A DNA stretch of 64,000 nt, from NCBI GenBank assembly GCA_902805475.1, contig CADCSX010000002.1, positions 2,232,001 through 2,296,000 of the forward strand, written 5' to 3'. Positions 46,314 through 57,147 of this stretch are shown one piece after another. The position numbers and the translations under genes were made by a program. A model generated the notes under the pieces. That model worked only from the letters and a program-made list of their open reading frames with translations. It was not told where the DNA came from and made no database searches. The first letter of the stretch is position 1; each line of letters begins with the position of its first letter. Source of the stretch: Entonaema liquescens. Taxonomy: Eukaryota > Ascomycota > Sordariomycetes > Xylariales > Xylariaceae.

Positions 46314-48022
46314 TCGGAAATAAGAAGCTGCCAGAAGGACGAAATCTATGATAGAGCACCGGCTCACACAATACCCCACCCGTACCGCATACTCGCCGGC
46401 TGCCAGTAATGTTATAAATCTGGCTAACGACTTGACCTGCGCCCTCACCATGAACTGGCCAACGATCTCCTTCCATGTGTTTGTTTTGCGCCAATTTTCG
46501 TCTCACATGCTCCTTTTTATACTCTTTGGTACGGCTTCTATCAGCCTTGCGCGAAGATTCAGGACACCGTTGATCGTACGATCCGGAAGTCGTGACAGAA
46601 GGGAGGACGTTTGCATCTAAAGTCACGGCGGATTACATACCTTGTTTAATAACGAATTCGCGGTTATGCCGGTTCCTTTCCATTTTCTTTTATTTTCTCT
46701 CTTTTTTTTTTTAATCTAAGGCGTAATGAGTGCCTTAGTGGATGGCTGAGTTTCGGCTAGGAGGTGGATCGTAGGCAGTTGCCTCTTTACACAGTAAGGA
46801 GAGGATGACTGATGAAGCTATACCAATAAGGGGGGAAAAGCGTGGAAAGGCAGATCCTGAACAATCGGTTGGATCTGTATAAAGATCAATAAAAGCCCAT
46901 CCCATTATTCTAATCTGTATACCCTCTGAGAGAGCTGTTGTCTAGCAGTTGGCGTTCGATGAATTGAGTGGCCATAGATCGCGTCACGTTAACTAGGTGG
47001 CATTTAATTGTACAGTACAAAAAGACTTTGAAATGATGTTATTAGTGATGCTTTATAAATGTTTGAAAATTTTTAAAATGTTGAACTTGATGGTGAACTT
47101 AAATCATTGTCTATTTTGCTATTAGAGTGATAAGTTATTGTATGTAAACACCTGGTGATGCGGAGGGCTAGGATGATGGTGGATTTTATTCAGGCCTGAG
47201 ACCAGCTCTTCCCAATATTTTGGTATATATACCTGATGATTTCAGAGATTACCATATTTTTGACTAGACGTGGTTGCTAGATTATCTTAGATGGAAAACG
47301 GCCTACCTAGGCGCCGTACCTACCTGTTGACACCAATAGAACCCGAGTCTGACTGCCTACATAGGCACATATGAGATCGTGGATAACCTTCCTTGCATGA
47401 CTCGTACCGTCCGCAGGAGTAGATACCTTCGATCATATACTGCTTCAACTTTCCAACGTTCTTACCTTATATTAGTTCTTCGGCGTACCTAAGTATTTTC
47501 TTATAGCTCTTTTTAGATATTTTACAGTTCGTACCTAGGTACCTCGTAGGAACTGCTTATAGGACGCCTTCCAGTATTTTCATGAATTTTGTGTGTTTGG
47601 CCAAGTACCTACCAAGATATCTACATGTAGAACTGAGCAATTGCGGCAGTTGCGGTGGAGTTGAGAATCCAAATCGTACCAGTCTTATCGTCGGGTACTT
47701 GCATATGTGCGGGGACCGCTTGATACACAGGTATTGACGTACCTGCATGCGCCTTTCAGTGCCCCTTTACCTAGGTAATGTACCTTCCGTACCTTACCTA
47801 AAAGTACAGACCTTTGCACACCGCCCGGCGAAATAAGGCCTAGAGCTAAATGTTTTTTGGTCACGGCCATTTCCGGGAGTGGGATTATTTCATCCTACAT
47901 CATTTCACACAGCTGCCGACAGCTGGAAATTACTCATTCTCTCATAAGACATCATCAATCTGATCAATCTGATTACCAACTGTCAGCCAGCAGGCGGTTT
48001 TTACTAGATCACCTGGCCCACC
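46314..48022. other. intergenic spacer
   Basis: No gene supported. A purine/T-rich run with T10 near 46701. Dense ACCTAGGTA-type words at 47300-47330, with exact palindromes at 47532-47541 and 47768-47777. Likely 3' UTR of the G-alpha gene and promoter of the next gene. Confidence 0.5.
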
Positions 48023-49127
48023 ATGAAAGGCGTTCTGCAATCAACCCGTGGTGGCAGACCGAGCAAGGTCACCAAGCCGGTCGGCGCTCCGCGCGCAAGA
48101 GTCAATCGCCGAATCGGCGCCGCCGACGGACTTGCAAACCAGGACCCTGATCTTGACCAGCACGACGTCACTACTGATGACGATTTCGACAATGATCACG
48201 ACAACGCATTCGGTCCTGAGGCTGCTGCCGCTGTCGCTGCCGCTGCTGAACACCACCAGCATCACCATCAGCCGGTAGAATTGACTGCAGCTAGTATTCT
48301 AGCTAGCAGTGTCCAGAACACTGATCAGCACACTGATCTTAGCGGCCATCTCATGGAGGGTGGCGACGGCGGAGTTCAGACTACGGAGGAGCTTGCTCAC
48401 CAGTCTGGGTACTTAAACATCAACATTGAGAGCGCTTTGGCAAAGCGACTGGCTCGCGACCCTGGCATGCGCCTGGCCCATCAGCGCCGCGCCGGTCAGA
48501 AGCTTAACTTGGTTCGACGTAGCAATGTTGAAGCTCTATTCGCACATATCGCTGGCGAGGAAGCACCCCAGCCATGCAAGAACTGCCACAAAGGCCACGG
48601 TCCCTGGACTAGCTGTGTTGTTATCGACGGCCAGATGTGCGGCAGCTGTGCCAACTGCTGGTTCAACGCTTCCGGTGCTCGTTGCTCATTCCACGGTATG
48701 TTATTGACCTCCATCCTTCTAACTCATGTGTATGAATAATAGTAGGCTGACCATATTCAAAGAAACCCGAAACCCCCAGTCTCACGGAGGCCAGATTGCA
48801 AGCAATGACAACTTCGCCTACACCATGGCCCCTCCACCGGCGCCGACCATGCCACCGTTTAACTTTGCTTCCATCCCTGCCTCGACTGACCCTGTCGTGC
48901 GCTTCACGATAGAGCAGGCATTGGCTCAGGTCCGCGGAGCAGATCGCGCCAACAGGCTTATGATGATGATCGATGCAACCACTAAGCAATTGGCCTACCA
49001 GATTTGCCAATATGAGGAAGCAGTTCGTGATCAGCAAAATCAAGCTGGTCAATCTGGTCCAGCTGGCCCCCAATCTGCCCCACAGGGAAGTTCGCAGTCG
49101 GTCGTGAATGAGCAAGATGCACCCTAG
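48023..49127 (+). CDS. Cys-motif protein of unknown function (DUF3716-like)
   Basis: Two exons, 48023-48695 and 48763-49127, give 345 aa; the GTATGT donor and a CTGAC branch region support the join. The N-terminus is basic (MKGVLQSTRGGRPSKVTKP, ARVNRRIGA), followed by acidic and His/Ala-rich low-complexity parts. The central core has a Cys-rich module: CKNCHKGHGPWTSCV, then CGSCANCWFNASGARCSFH. Such CxxC...C patterns with GxGPW are what I recall of the fungal DUF3716 family, thought to bind zinc; this naming is moderate. The C-terminal exon has DPVVRFTIEQALAQVRGADRANRLM and a Gln/Pro-rich end. A nuclear or chromatin role is only suggested by the basic, AT-hook-like RGGRPSK segment. Confidence 0.75.
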
Positions 49128-50074
49128 GATGGGCAACCCATTGACGACTCGGGATCATCCCAGCATACCGGTTCCTCACTGGATGAGTCTTAGGAGGATG
49201 ATACTCCCCCGTATGACCTATTGGCTGGATTCGGGTCAATCGTTTCTTCATCTCAGTAAGAAGCATGTTCGAAATAATTTCCAAGTAGAGGAGCGGCCTC
49301 TTTGAGTCAAACCTTTGCTCAAAGTCTGAGATCTCTATAGTAGGAACTTGGAACATTCTCTTTTTGTCATTGCTAGTTGGTTCTAGTTATGCATGAGTTG
49401 ATGCGTGGTATAGGGAAACGCATGGAGTTTAGGTTGATGTTTTTTCTTGCGAAAATATCCGGAAAAGGAGGAGGCTATCTTTGTTTAGCCGGAGTCTAGC
49501 ATGATATGCAAAATTTCGCGAGTTCATCAATCAATATTTATTGGTAACTGAACTGTCTTAACGTCTTGTGAAGGTGACTGTAGTGATGGTGATGGTGATG
49601 CTGTCGTTACTGTAGGTCGTCGATACTCTAGGTATCTACCCGGTGATATTGCATATTGACCCCTGTTGCTAGGCTCTCAGATTGAAGTGATTGTACTCTT
49701 AGCTATACCCAACCCTATTTACTACGTACTCATTGTGGTATATTTCGAGACTTGTAGGAATGTACGCAAAGTGTCGACAATATATTAAAGCATTAATGGT
49801 AGCTATATTTAGTAGTGACTAGGAAGTCGGTTAACTTTATTACCGCACATAGACTTTCAAGTCGAACTTGCAATTCTTATAACGGCTTTTGTCGCCATAA
49901 GAATAAATCGTTCAAGATTCATAACAGGTCAAAGCGGATTACATCTTTAACCCTAGACAGGCCGAAAATGAATCATTAGTATATATTTTTCATTTGGTTC
50001 TCGGATCTGGGTATAATTATCTGGTCGGTAAACCAAGGCTATGATAGCACGACTATTAATTCCACAACTTTGGT
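49128..50074. other. 3'-3' spacer
   Basis: Spacer between convergent genes. Contains a short GTGATG tandem near 49580. No gene. Confidence 0.5.
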
Positions 50075-51132
50075 CTAACTCTGGTGATCTTCAACAGCTT
50101 TGGCCCGATAATTGGCAGGGTGGCCATGCGTCCTACGGTACTTCCTAATCTTGCCGAATATGTCCGGCAGCACGAATATCCATACTAATGGCATGAGGCA
50201 GCACATAATCGTATCGATGAACCAGTTATTCCTCGGCGAGCCTCCTAATGTGCTCCATTTGAAAATATATCCGTACAAGGCCGTCGTTATGAAATACTGC
50301 CCCTTTTCGAGACCCTGAATTGCTCCTGCAGCTACGGCATCAGGACTTTGCACCGGGTCGCCCTCCTCGATCATCTTCGTGACGCCAGGCTTGGTCTTAT
50401 TCTCACGCTCGAAACCAGGGCTCCCGATTGAGGCTGGATACACGACGTGGATTTTCACGTTCTGCGGATACGCCTCTACCTCCTGTACCAGGGTATCGGC
50501 CAGCCCACGCAGCGCGCTTTTCGCAGGCGTATACGGCCCGTACCCAACGACCGGGAAGAAAGCCAGCACGGAGGATGTGAAGATGAGATGTTTCGGTTCC
50601 GGCACAACTGGTGCGTCGGGCGCGCACCACAGCCTTAGTATGGCATGGGCCATCTCGGCCGCCCCCCAGAAGTTGATATCCATCTGACTGCGCGTCTGAG
50701 ACAGCGGCACCTCAAGCCAGAAGTCCGGCGCAGACATACCGGCTACGCACCACACAATATCAATCGGTTGGTCGTTATTCCAGGTCGCGGCTTCGGCGAG
50801 CAAGGCGGAGGCGTAGTCGGGTTTCGCAACATCGGCTGAGATGAAGTGAAACCGCTGGGTTTCGGGATTTCGGGCTGCGGCCTTGGCCTCGGCCAGAGCG
50901 GCTTCGAGTTTGCTGACGCTTCGTGAGACTAGGATTACGTTTGCTCCCTTCTCGGCAAGCTGTCGAGCTGCGCTCCGGCCCATTCCCTCTGATGCTCCTG
51001 TGATTAGTACGGTCTATGAGAATGGGGAAATATCTGTTAGAATTATATGAGACGACAACTAATTGGTGGGACCCTACTGAGCTGACGTACCTTGCCCTCT
51101 ACAGGCATTTGATTGCTCCAAGAGATCCCCAT
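50075..51132 (-). CDS. tsc10: 3-ketodihydrosphingosine reductase Tsc10
   Basis: ER short-chain dehydrogenase that reduces 3-ketosphinganine to sphinganine with NADPH, step two of sphingolipid synthesis. Exons 51132-51091 and 51013-50075 give 326 aa. Exon 1 supplies MGISWSNQMPVEGK; exon 2 opens with the Rossmann motif TVLITGASEGMGRSAA (TGxxxGxG). Other SDR features: the NFWGAAEMAH helix, SSVLAFFPVVGYGPYTPAKSALRG with the Tyr and Lys of YxxxK, and YPASIGSPGFERENKTKPG, a segment seen in KDSR proteins. The C-terminus has a hydrophobic anchor (IDTIMCCLMPLVWIFVL) as expected for the ER enzyme. Intron 77 bp. All catalytic residues present. Confidence 0.93.
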
Positions 51133-51614
51133 TGTGGAAGCCGAAAGTATTACGATTTATAGGACAATTGCACAATCAATTCTTGAAGATTAGAAGATCT
51201 AGCCTAGGGGACATAAGAAGAATTATAATTAGAGTATTGCTGGACTGTGATCATTGCATGGTGTGAGTATGAAATATAGAAAGGTAACGTGGGACCAGCT
51301 GAAGCTATCACGGCCGTTCTTTTGAGGATGACTTTAAAATGGGCCCAGCCCAGGGGACCTTTTTAGTTTACTATGTATGTATGTATGCGCTCCGCTATTG
51401 TGCATGGCAAGTGTTGAAGTTGCTTAACTCTAATGACCCGCCTATAAGCGCTATCCTTGTAGGGTAGCATTGATAACGATAAGAAATTGAACTTAGTAAC
51501 TTTGCGTGGGGAAGGGAAAAAAAAGTTCTGACCGCGAACATTTAAAACGTTCACAGCCAAGCTTGCGACCACTCACGCCAGCTTATACCTGTATATTTTT
51601 ACATCATCATCAAA
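51133..51614. other. divergent promoter between tsc10 and sas10
   Basis: Shared promoter region of two divergent housekeeping genes. TATG repeats at 51370-51385. No gene. Confidence 0.5.
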
Positions 51615-53456
51615 ATGGCAAAGAAGAGAAAGGCGTCCAGCGGCCCTTCGGAGCCAAAGGGTCCTCGCGAATATAATCCCTCTGATGCGCGATTAGGTCC
51701 TATCAACACCTTCGAAGACATAGCCGATTCAGAGGAGGAATACTTCTTGAATAAGGACCAGATTCTCTTTGAAGATGACCGAAAGTCCAAGAAACAGAAA
51801 CGACAAGAAGAGGAAGAGGAATTCCTAGAGAACTCCGAGGAAGAAGCTCTTGCCTACGACGATGAGGATTCCGAAGATGACGATGAGGACGACGACCAAG
51901 ACGGACACACTCGCAAATCCGCGAAATCTGCCAAGGGACAACCTGATAATGGGCCTGAATCTGGAGAAGACGAAGGCGATTCTGGCTGGTGGGGTTCATC
52001 GAGGAAGGAATATTATAATGCCGACAATCTTGAGACGGAGGCCGACGCCTTGGAGGAGGAAAAGGAAGCCCGACGCCTACAGAAGAAAAAGTTAGCAAAG
52101 ATGTCCGAGAGCGATTTCATTTTCGACGAAGCCGAGTGGCTCGCTCCCGAGGCCGAGGATGTAGATCAAAATGAAATTGTTACTGAGGTCTTGAAGGACG
52201 TCGAGATTCCCGCCGACACAAGCCCCGAGGAAAGATATCGCATTCTACGGACAAGATATCCCGAATTCGATTACTTAGCGGATGAGCTGCAGCAACTTCA
52301 GCCTCTACTTGTAACTATACAAAAACAGGCGGAAGGGCAACCAACTAGATCTTTACCAGTGGTCAAACACCGAATACTAGGCTGTTACGTCGCTACACTT
52401 GCTATGTACTTCGCTACCCTAGCATCGCCGGCTAGAGATGCTTCCAACGGAGCCGCAAAAGCACTCGACCCTGCGGAATTACGTGATCACGAAGTCATGG
52501 GAACTCTGCTAGAGTGCCGCGAAGCTTGGAAGAAAGTAGAAAACCTGAAGGTATTAGATCATACGCCCGCGATCGGCAGCATACCATCGCCGCCAGAAGA
52601 AGAGCCATTATCAGTCGAAGAGAGCATACAAGTCGAAGCGAAGCCCTCGAAGAAATCGAGCAAAGACGCCAAGGTTAAGGCTAAGGCGGATAAGAAGGCG
52701 AAGGCTATTGAAGAGTCACTTGCTGATCTCGATGCGCTTGTTTCTACCAAGAAGAAATCAAAGAAGCCAACAACTGAGATTACAGCAAGGGACAGTGATT
52801 CAGACTTCGGGGAAGAAGAGGCTCTCGATGCCAAGTCGGCTGCTGAAAAGGCGGCTCGCAAGAAGAGTCTTAGATTTTACACCTCACAGATCGTACAGAA
52901 AGCCAATCGCCGAGCAGCAGGAGGTAGAGACGCAGGTGGTGATATGGATATTCCTTACAGGGAACGCCTAAAGGATAGACAAGCGCGCCTTAATGCCGAG
53001 GCAGAAAAGCGTGGCCAGAAGAGCTCAAAGATGGGCGCTGATCTTGGAGATGCCAGTGATGACGATGACGAGCGCGTCGCCACTGCTATCAGAGATGATG
53101 AGGATGAATACTACGACATGGTCGCTGCGGCAACGAGCAAAAAGAAGGGAGAGAAGGCGGCTCGAGCAGCAGCTCTTGCAGCGGCTAGCAAGAATGACCG
53201 TGTCGTGGAGAAGGAGGAGATCGGCGAGGACGGAAAGCGTAAGATTACTTACCAAATACAGAAGAACAAGGGCCTTACGCCGAGACGCAAGAAGGACGTG
53301 AGGAACCCGAGAGTAAAGAAGAGAAAGGCATATGCGGAGAAACAGAAGAAGTTGAAGAGTATGAAACCTGTATACAGTGGTGGCGAAGGTCGGGGCGGAT
53401 ACGGAGGCGAGCTTACCGGTATCAAGCCTGGCTTGGTCAAGAGTGTCAAGTTGTAG
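51615..53456 (+). CDS. sas10: Sas10/Utp3, U3 snoRNP small-subunit processome protein
   Basis: Nucleolar protein needed for 18S rRNA processing. Single exon, 613 aa. N-terminal GPINTFEDIADSEEEYFLN is family-typical, then long acidic stretches (EEEALAYDDEDSEDDDEDD). The Sas10/Utp3/C1D domain spans about residues 210-310 (RYPEFDYLADELQQLQPLL; LGCYVATLAMYFATL). A Lys/Glu-rich region follows, with SLRFYTSQIVQKANRRA, then the signature Sas10 C-terminal domain: DGKRKITYQIQKNKGLTPRR, NPRVKKRKAYAEKQKKL and a basic end LTGIKPGLVKSVKL. Length and order fit full-length fungal orthologues. Start is the first ATG of the frame after a pyrimidine-rich leader. Confidence 0.95.
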   Translation: MAKKRKASSGPSEPKGPREYNPSDARLGPINTFEDIADSEEEYFLNKDQILFEDDRKSKKQKRQEEEEEFLENSEEEALAYDDEDSEDDDEDDDQDGHTRKSAKSAKGQPDNGPESGEDEGDSGWWGSSRKEYYNADNLETEADALEEEKEARRLQKKKLAKMSESDFIFDEAEWLAPEAEDVDQNEIVTEVLKDVEIPADTSPEERYRILRTRYPEFDYLADELQQLQPLLVTIQKQAEGQPTRSLPVVKHRILGCYVATLAMYFATLASPARDASNGAAKALDPAELRDHEVMGTLLECREAWKKVENLKVLDHTPAIGSIPSPPEEEPLSVEESIQVEAKPSKKSSKDAKVKAKADKKAKAIEESLADLDALVSTKKKSKKPTTEITARDSDSDFGEEEALDAKSAAEKAARKKSLRFYTSQIVQKANRRAAGGRDAGGDMDIPYRERLKDRQARLNAEAEKRGQKSSKMGADLGDASDDDDERVATAIRDDEDEYYDMVAAATSKKKGEKAARAAALAAASKNDRVVEKEEIGEDGKRKITYQIQKNKGLTPRRKKDVRNPRVKKRKAYAEKQKKLKSMKPVYSGGEGRGGYGGELTGIKPGLVKSVKL

Positions 53457-53867
53457 AAATTATAGATATTGATTTTGTTGTCTACATATTTATACATATG
53501 TAAGTACCTATCTGCGTCCCAGCGTGTACCTACGTGCATGTAAAATACACCTAGATAGGTACCTGCCTACGATGCGTAGTCGCTTCGATCCTTCCAATGT
53601 GATTAAATACCTAACCTAATGCATATCACATGGCACTGGCCCAGCAAAGCTAACAAGGCTAGAAGTGACCAGGATTTAAACATTGTTTAAGTATCGTTTC
53701 TGCGTTGGCCGCACTTTGTGTACTTACACGTCAGGTACCTAAACACGGCGCATGCTTATAAATGTCAGTCAGAATAGGCATCTAAGTCTCAACCACCTTT
53801 CTTTTTCATTTAACCTTTCTATATTCCCCCATTATTCCAATTTGTGACGTCGATTTTATTCTCAAAG
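53457..53867. other. intergenic spacer
   Basis: Sas10 3' UTR and Rae1 promoter. Contains TACCTA-type words near 53505-53570 and a C/T-rich leader at 53780-53860. No gene. Confidence 0.5.
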
Positions 53868-55125
53868 ATGGCACTCACCAAGTCTACTCCTACTTCTGGT
53901 ATTAGCTCTTTGTCCAACGATACCAGTTTACCAGATGACGCCCAAGATACCATCTCATCTATCTCATGGTCGCCTGTCGCTAACTATCTAGCGGCGGCGT
54001 CGTGGGATGGTAAGGTACGTATCTACGATATCAACACCAATGCCAGAACCGCGAACGGAGCAGCTATGCTCGACACGGCGGGCCCTGTCCTCGATTGCGA
54101 CTGGGCCAAGGTAAGTCTTTGTGTTTCTTCTAACTCTACAGCGTGAAAGCAAAAAAAGAAAATAAAACCAATGTTGGAATTCAAATAGGTAAGTGAGAAT
54201 TATGCAGTATTGGCCAGGGTGGATGGATTGGTGTTGATCCCGGGAATCAGGATGGAACAATGATCGCAGCTGGAGGAGCTGATAAATCGCTCCATATCCT
54301 GCATTTGCCGACAGGTCAAAAAGTCGCTTTCAACTCTCATGAAAAGCCTATCCGCGGCGTACGCTTTGTTGAAGTTCCCAACTCGAACACCCACGTTGTG
54401 GCGTCCGGGTCTTGGGATAAGACAGTCAAGTTATGGGACCTTCGTCAACAGGGACCAGTCGCCACCATAAAGTGCGATGAACGCGTTTACGCGATGGATT
54501 CCAAGTCTATTCTTCTAGTGGTCGCCACCGCAAATCGTCACATTCACCTGATTGACCTCCGGAACCCGACCACCATTTCCCGATCCTTAGAGTCCCCGCT
54601 CAAGCACCAGACCAAGGCCGTCGCCGCATTTCCTGACGGCACGGGCTGGGCTACGGCGAGTATTGAGGGACGGTGTGGTATTAACGCCGTAGAGAAGTTG
54701 GAACCCAAGTATTACTTGCCCAAACCTTATCACAAAAACATTTGCTGACATTGAGCCCATATAGCAACAAAATCGACTTCACATTCCGCTGCCACCGTGA
54801 GGCGCTAGATCCGAAGACGAAGATCGCCAAGGTTTGGAGCGTCAACGACGTGCGCTTCCATCCCGTTCAGCCCGGAGTTTTCGCCACTGCCGGTTCAGAC
54901 GGCGCTATCTATTTTTGGGACCGCGCTTCACACTCTCGACTTCAAAGTTATCCAGCAACAGGCAAACCCATCACGACGACCGGGTACAACCACGACGGCA
55001 GCCTCTATGCGTACGCGCTTGGCTATGATTGGAGTAAGGGGTGCGCGGCGAATAATCAGAAGATCGAGACGAAGCTCATGGTACACCCTGTTACGGCAGA
55101 GGAATCTACTCCAAAGAAGAAGTAG
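53868..55125 (+). CDS. rae1: WD40 mRNA export factor Rae1/Gle2
   Basis: Nuclear-pore WD40 protein that binds the Nup98 GLEBS motif and mRNA export factors. Exons 53868-54110, 54251-54708 and 54765-55125 give 353 aa, typical size. Conserved segments: DTISSISWSPVANYLAAASWDGKVRIYD; LDCDWAKDGTMIAAGGADKSL across junction 1; VVASGSWDKTVKLWDLRQ; YAMD; DGTGWATASIEGRCGI; and after junction 2 NNKIDFTFRCHR, VWSVNDVRFHP, FATAGSDGAIYFWD and the end YDWSKGC. Intron 1 (140 bp) lacks a clear CTAAC, so the 54250 acceptor is chosen because it alone joins WAK to DGT in frame. Intron 2 carries CTGAC. Confidence 0.94.
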
Positions 55126-56135
55126 GAAGTTCTTAAGACAGGGTGTATGCCTAGAAATGATGAGCTATGGCAAAATTGAATTACAGGACGAGTGTATAAA
55201 GGAACTCGAGCATTGTGCTCTTAAGCAAATCCCGATTTGGGACTGGCAATCTTGTACTATTGGAGGATTTCCTTTGTCAGGGGCTCGGTATGTGTATAAT
55301 ATGCAGGAGGAAAGGATGATATTGGCTGCTTGAGCCGTAGAGGAATGATATGCACCGGCAAACCCATTGATATCAATTATACACCAATCGACACGCTTCA
55401 AGTGGTTGGAAAGCATAAGTTAATAAGGTTAATTACGCAACTACCACGTCTCACACCTATGTGTAAAAAGGGGGACTAGAGAATATGATATATTGCTCTA
55501 AGCCAAATAACTATTTGTTAATACTTCCCGTAATGCCGCTAGGAAATCTACGTTAGATGCGGAGTGAAAAGCGGCACGATGATTGTCATGCAAATTATAC
55601 CATTTCCAAAACCTAACCTACAAATGATATATAGGATTCGCTCTGACTTGTAAAAACAGACAACTAGGTGGTGTATCTCAAATACATGATGTAGTCTTCC
55701 AAGGGAATACTTAGAGATAGTTGGGTAATAACCATATCTACAGATAATTATATCGAAATGAATATAAAGAGTCAATTATTATACTATGTATGACTTGCGT
55801 CAAAGGCGAACTAATAAAGTGTAAATAATATAGTTTGGATCTAAGATATTGGGCTTCACTTTTGTGTAATGTACATGAGCTTATTGGCAACTAGTTGGCG
55901 GGTATTTGTGGGCCTTACGAAGCTTACCTTCTTAAAGCTACCCCTCCTGCCCTTAATAAATGCCCAAAGACCTTATCGCTGGAGCGCCGAGCGGAATAGG
56001 CAACTTCACCTCGTAACGTAGAAATTTAATAGACTTCTATGGTCCTTAGGTATATTTACACCCTTTTTTTATTTCTTTTTCTTTACCCTTTTGTTTAGTA
56101 TCTCAGATGATACTATTATGTAGAACCCGCCCACC
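55126..56135. other. intergenic spacer
   Basis: AT-rich, no gene supported between Rae1 and Atg16. The last 100 bp is T/C-rich leader. Confidence 0.5.
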
Positions 56136-56905
56136 ATGACTGACTGGCGATCCGAATATCTTACTTCCCTCCAAGAAGTAGAGCGGAACAATCCCGTGAA
56201 CAAGGACCTCGTCGAAGCTTGTGAGTAAGCTCTGACTCTTGCTTGTTACACGTCTGCGTCTCTCCTTCGCCTGTATTTCTAATAAAATCTTACTTTATAG
56301 GCTCTCAACTCGCCGATCGCGTAGCCGCGCTCGAAGCCGAGAAAGCAGTCTGGCAGACGTCAGCGAACCCGCCAGCATCGCTAGAAAAGACCAAAACTGG
56401 TGCGACGACCGGTCCGACGGATAGCGCTAGCGACCCGAGCGTCGCCCAGCTTAGACTGGAGCTAGCCGAGGCCCTGCGGTCGAAGGGCCAGTTGCAGAGC
56501 AGACTAAAGGCCGCCGAGGACGAACTCCGGAAGCTGCGGTCCAAGACGAAAGTTGATGCTAAGCGGATTAACGATCTGACGGCCGAGCGTAATGCACTCA
56601 CGGCGAAACTTAAGGACCGCAATGAAGAGCTCGTCGGCAAGAATAAGATGCTGAAGGTACGGATGCGCTTCTAGAAGGGATAGGGAAGAGGGAGGATGTA
56701 TTGGGTTGGAACTAATGCGTGACAATAGGACATCCAAGATGAGAACCTGACTCTGAATATCCAACTCGACGTCACCGAGCAGAAAGCAGCTAAGATCGCG
56801 GCCGATAACAAAGACCTAATTAAGAGATGGATGGATCGGATGAAGCACGAGGCAGACGCTATGAACCAGGAAAACGAATCACCAAGTAGTAAGAATCGGA
56901 GGTGA
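56136..56905 (+). CDS. atg16: autophagy protein Atg16
   Basis: Coiled-coil subunit of the Atg12-Atg5-Atg16 complex that directs Atg8 lipidation at the phagophore. Exons 56136-56220, 56301-56656 and 56729-56905 give 205 aa, matching fungal Atg16 (short, without WD40 repeats). The N-terminus MTDWRSEYLTSLQEVERNNP is the conserved Atg5-binding helix. Junction 1 forms LVEACSQLADRVAALEAEK, the start of a long coiled coil that continues through QLRLELAEALRSKGQLQ and DLTAERNALTAKLKDRNEEL to DENLTLNIQLDVTEQKAAK and a basic RWMDRMKHEAD end. Clean splice signals at both introns (80 and 72 bp). Confidence 0.93.
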
Positions 56906-57147
56906 AGAGTCGACATGTCAGTCATGGATATCGTTCGAGCTTTATTGTACTGATGTGTTCTATTTATATAACCTTAGATCGGTTTGGTAAGTCCCTGCCA
57001 TTTCAATCGCCTCCCTTGGTATCCTTCGAATCATGCTTCTCTATGCGAATGTGGTATCCTTCCCCGCGCTCTCACCTACCGTTATTCGAATTCTATACAC
57101 GAAAATGTTACTGACTCCTCTCCCTCTCATAGAATCGGTTGGTATCG

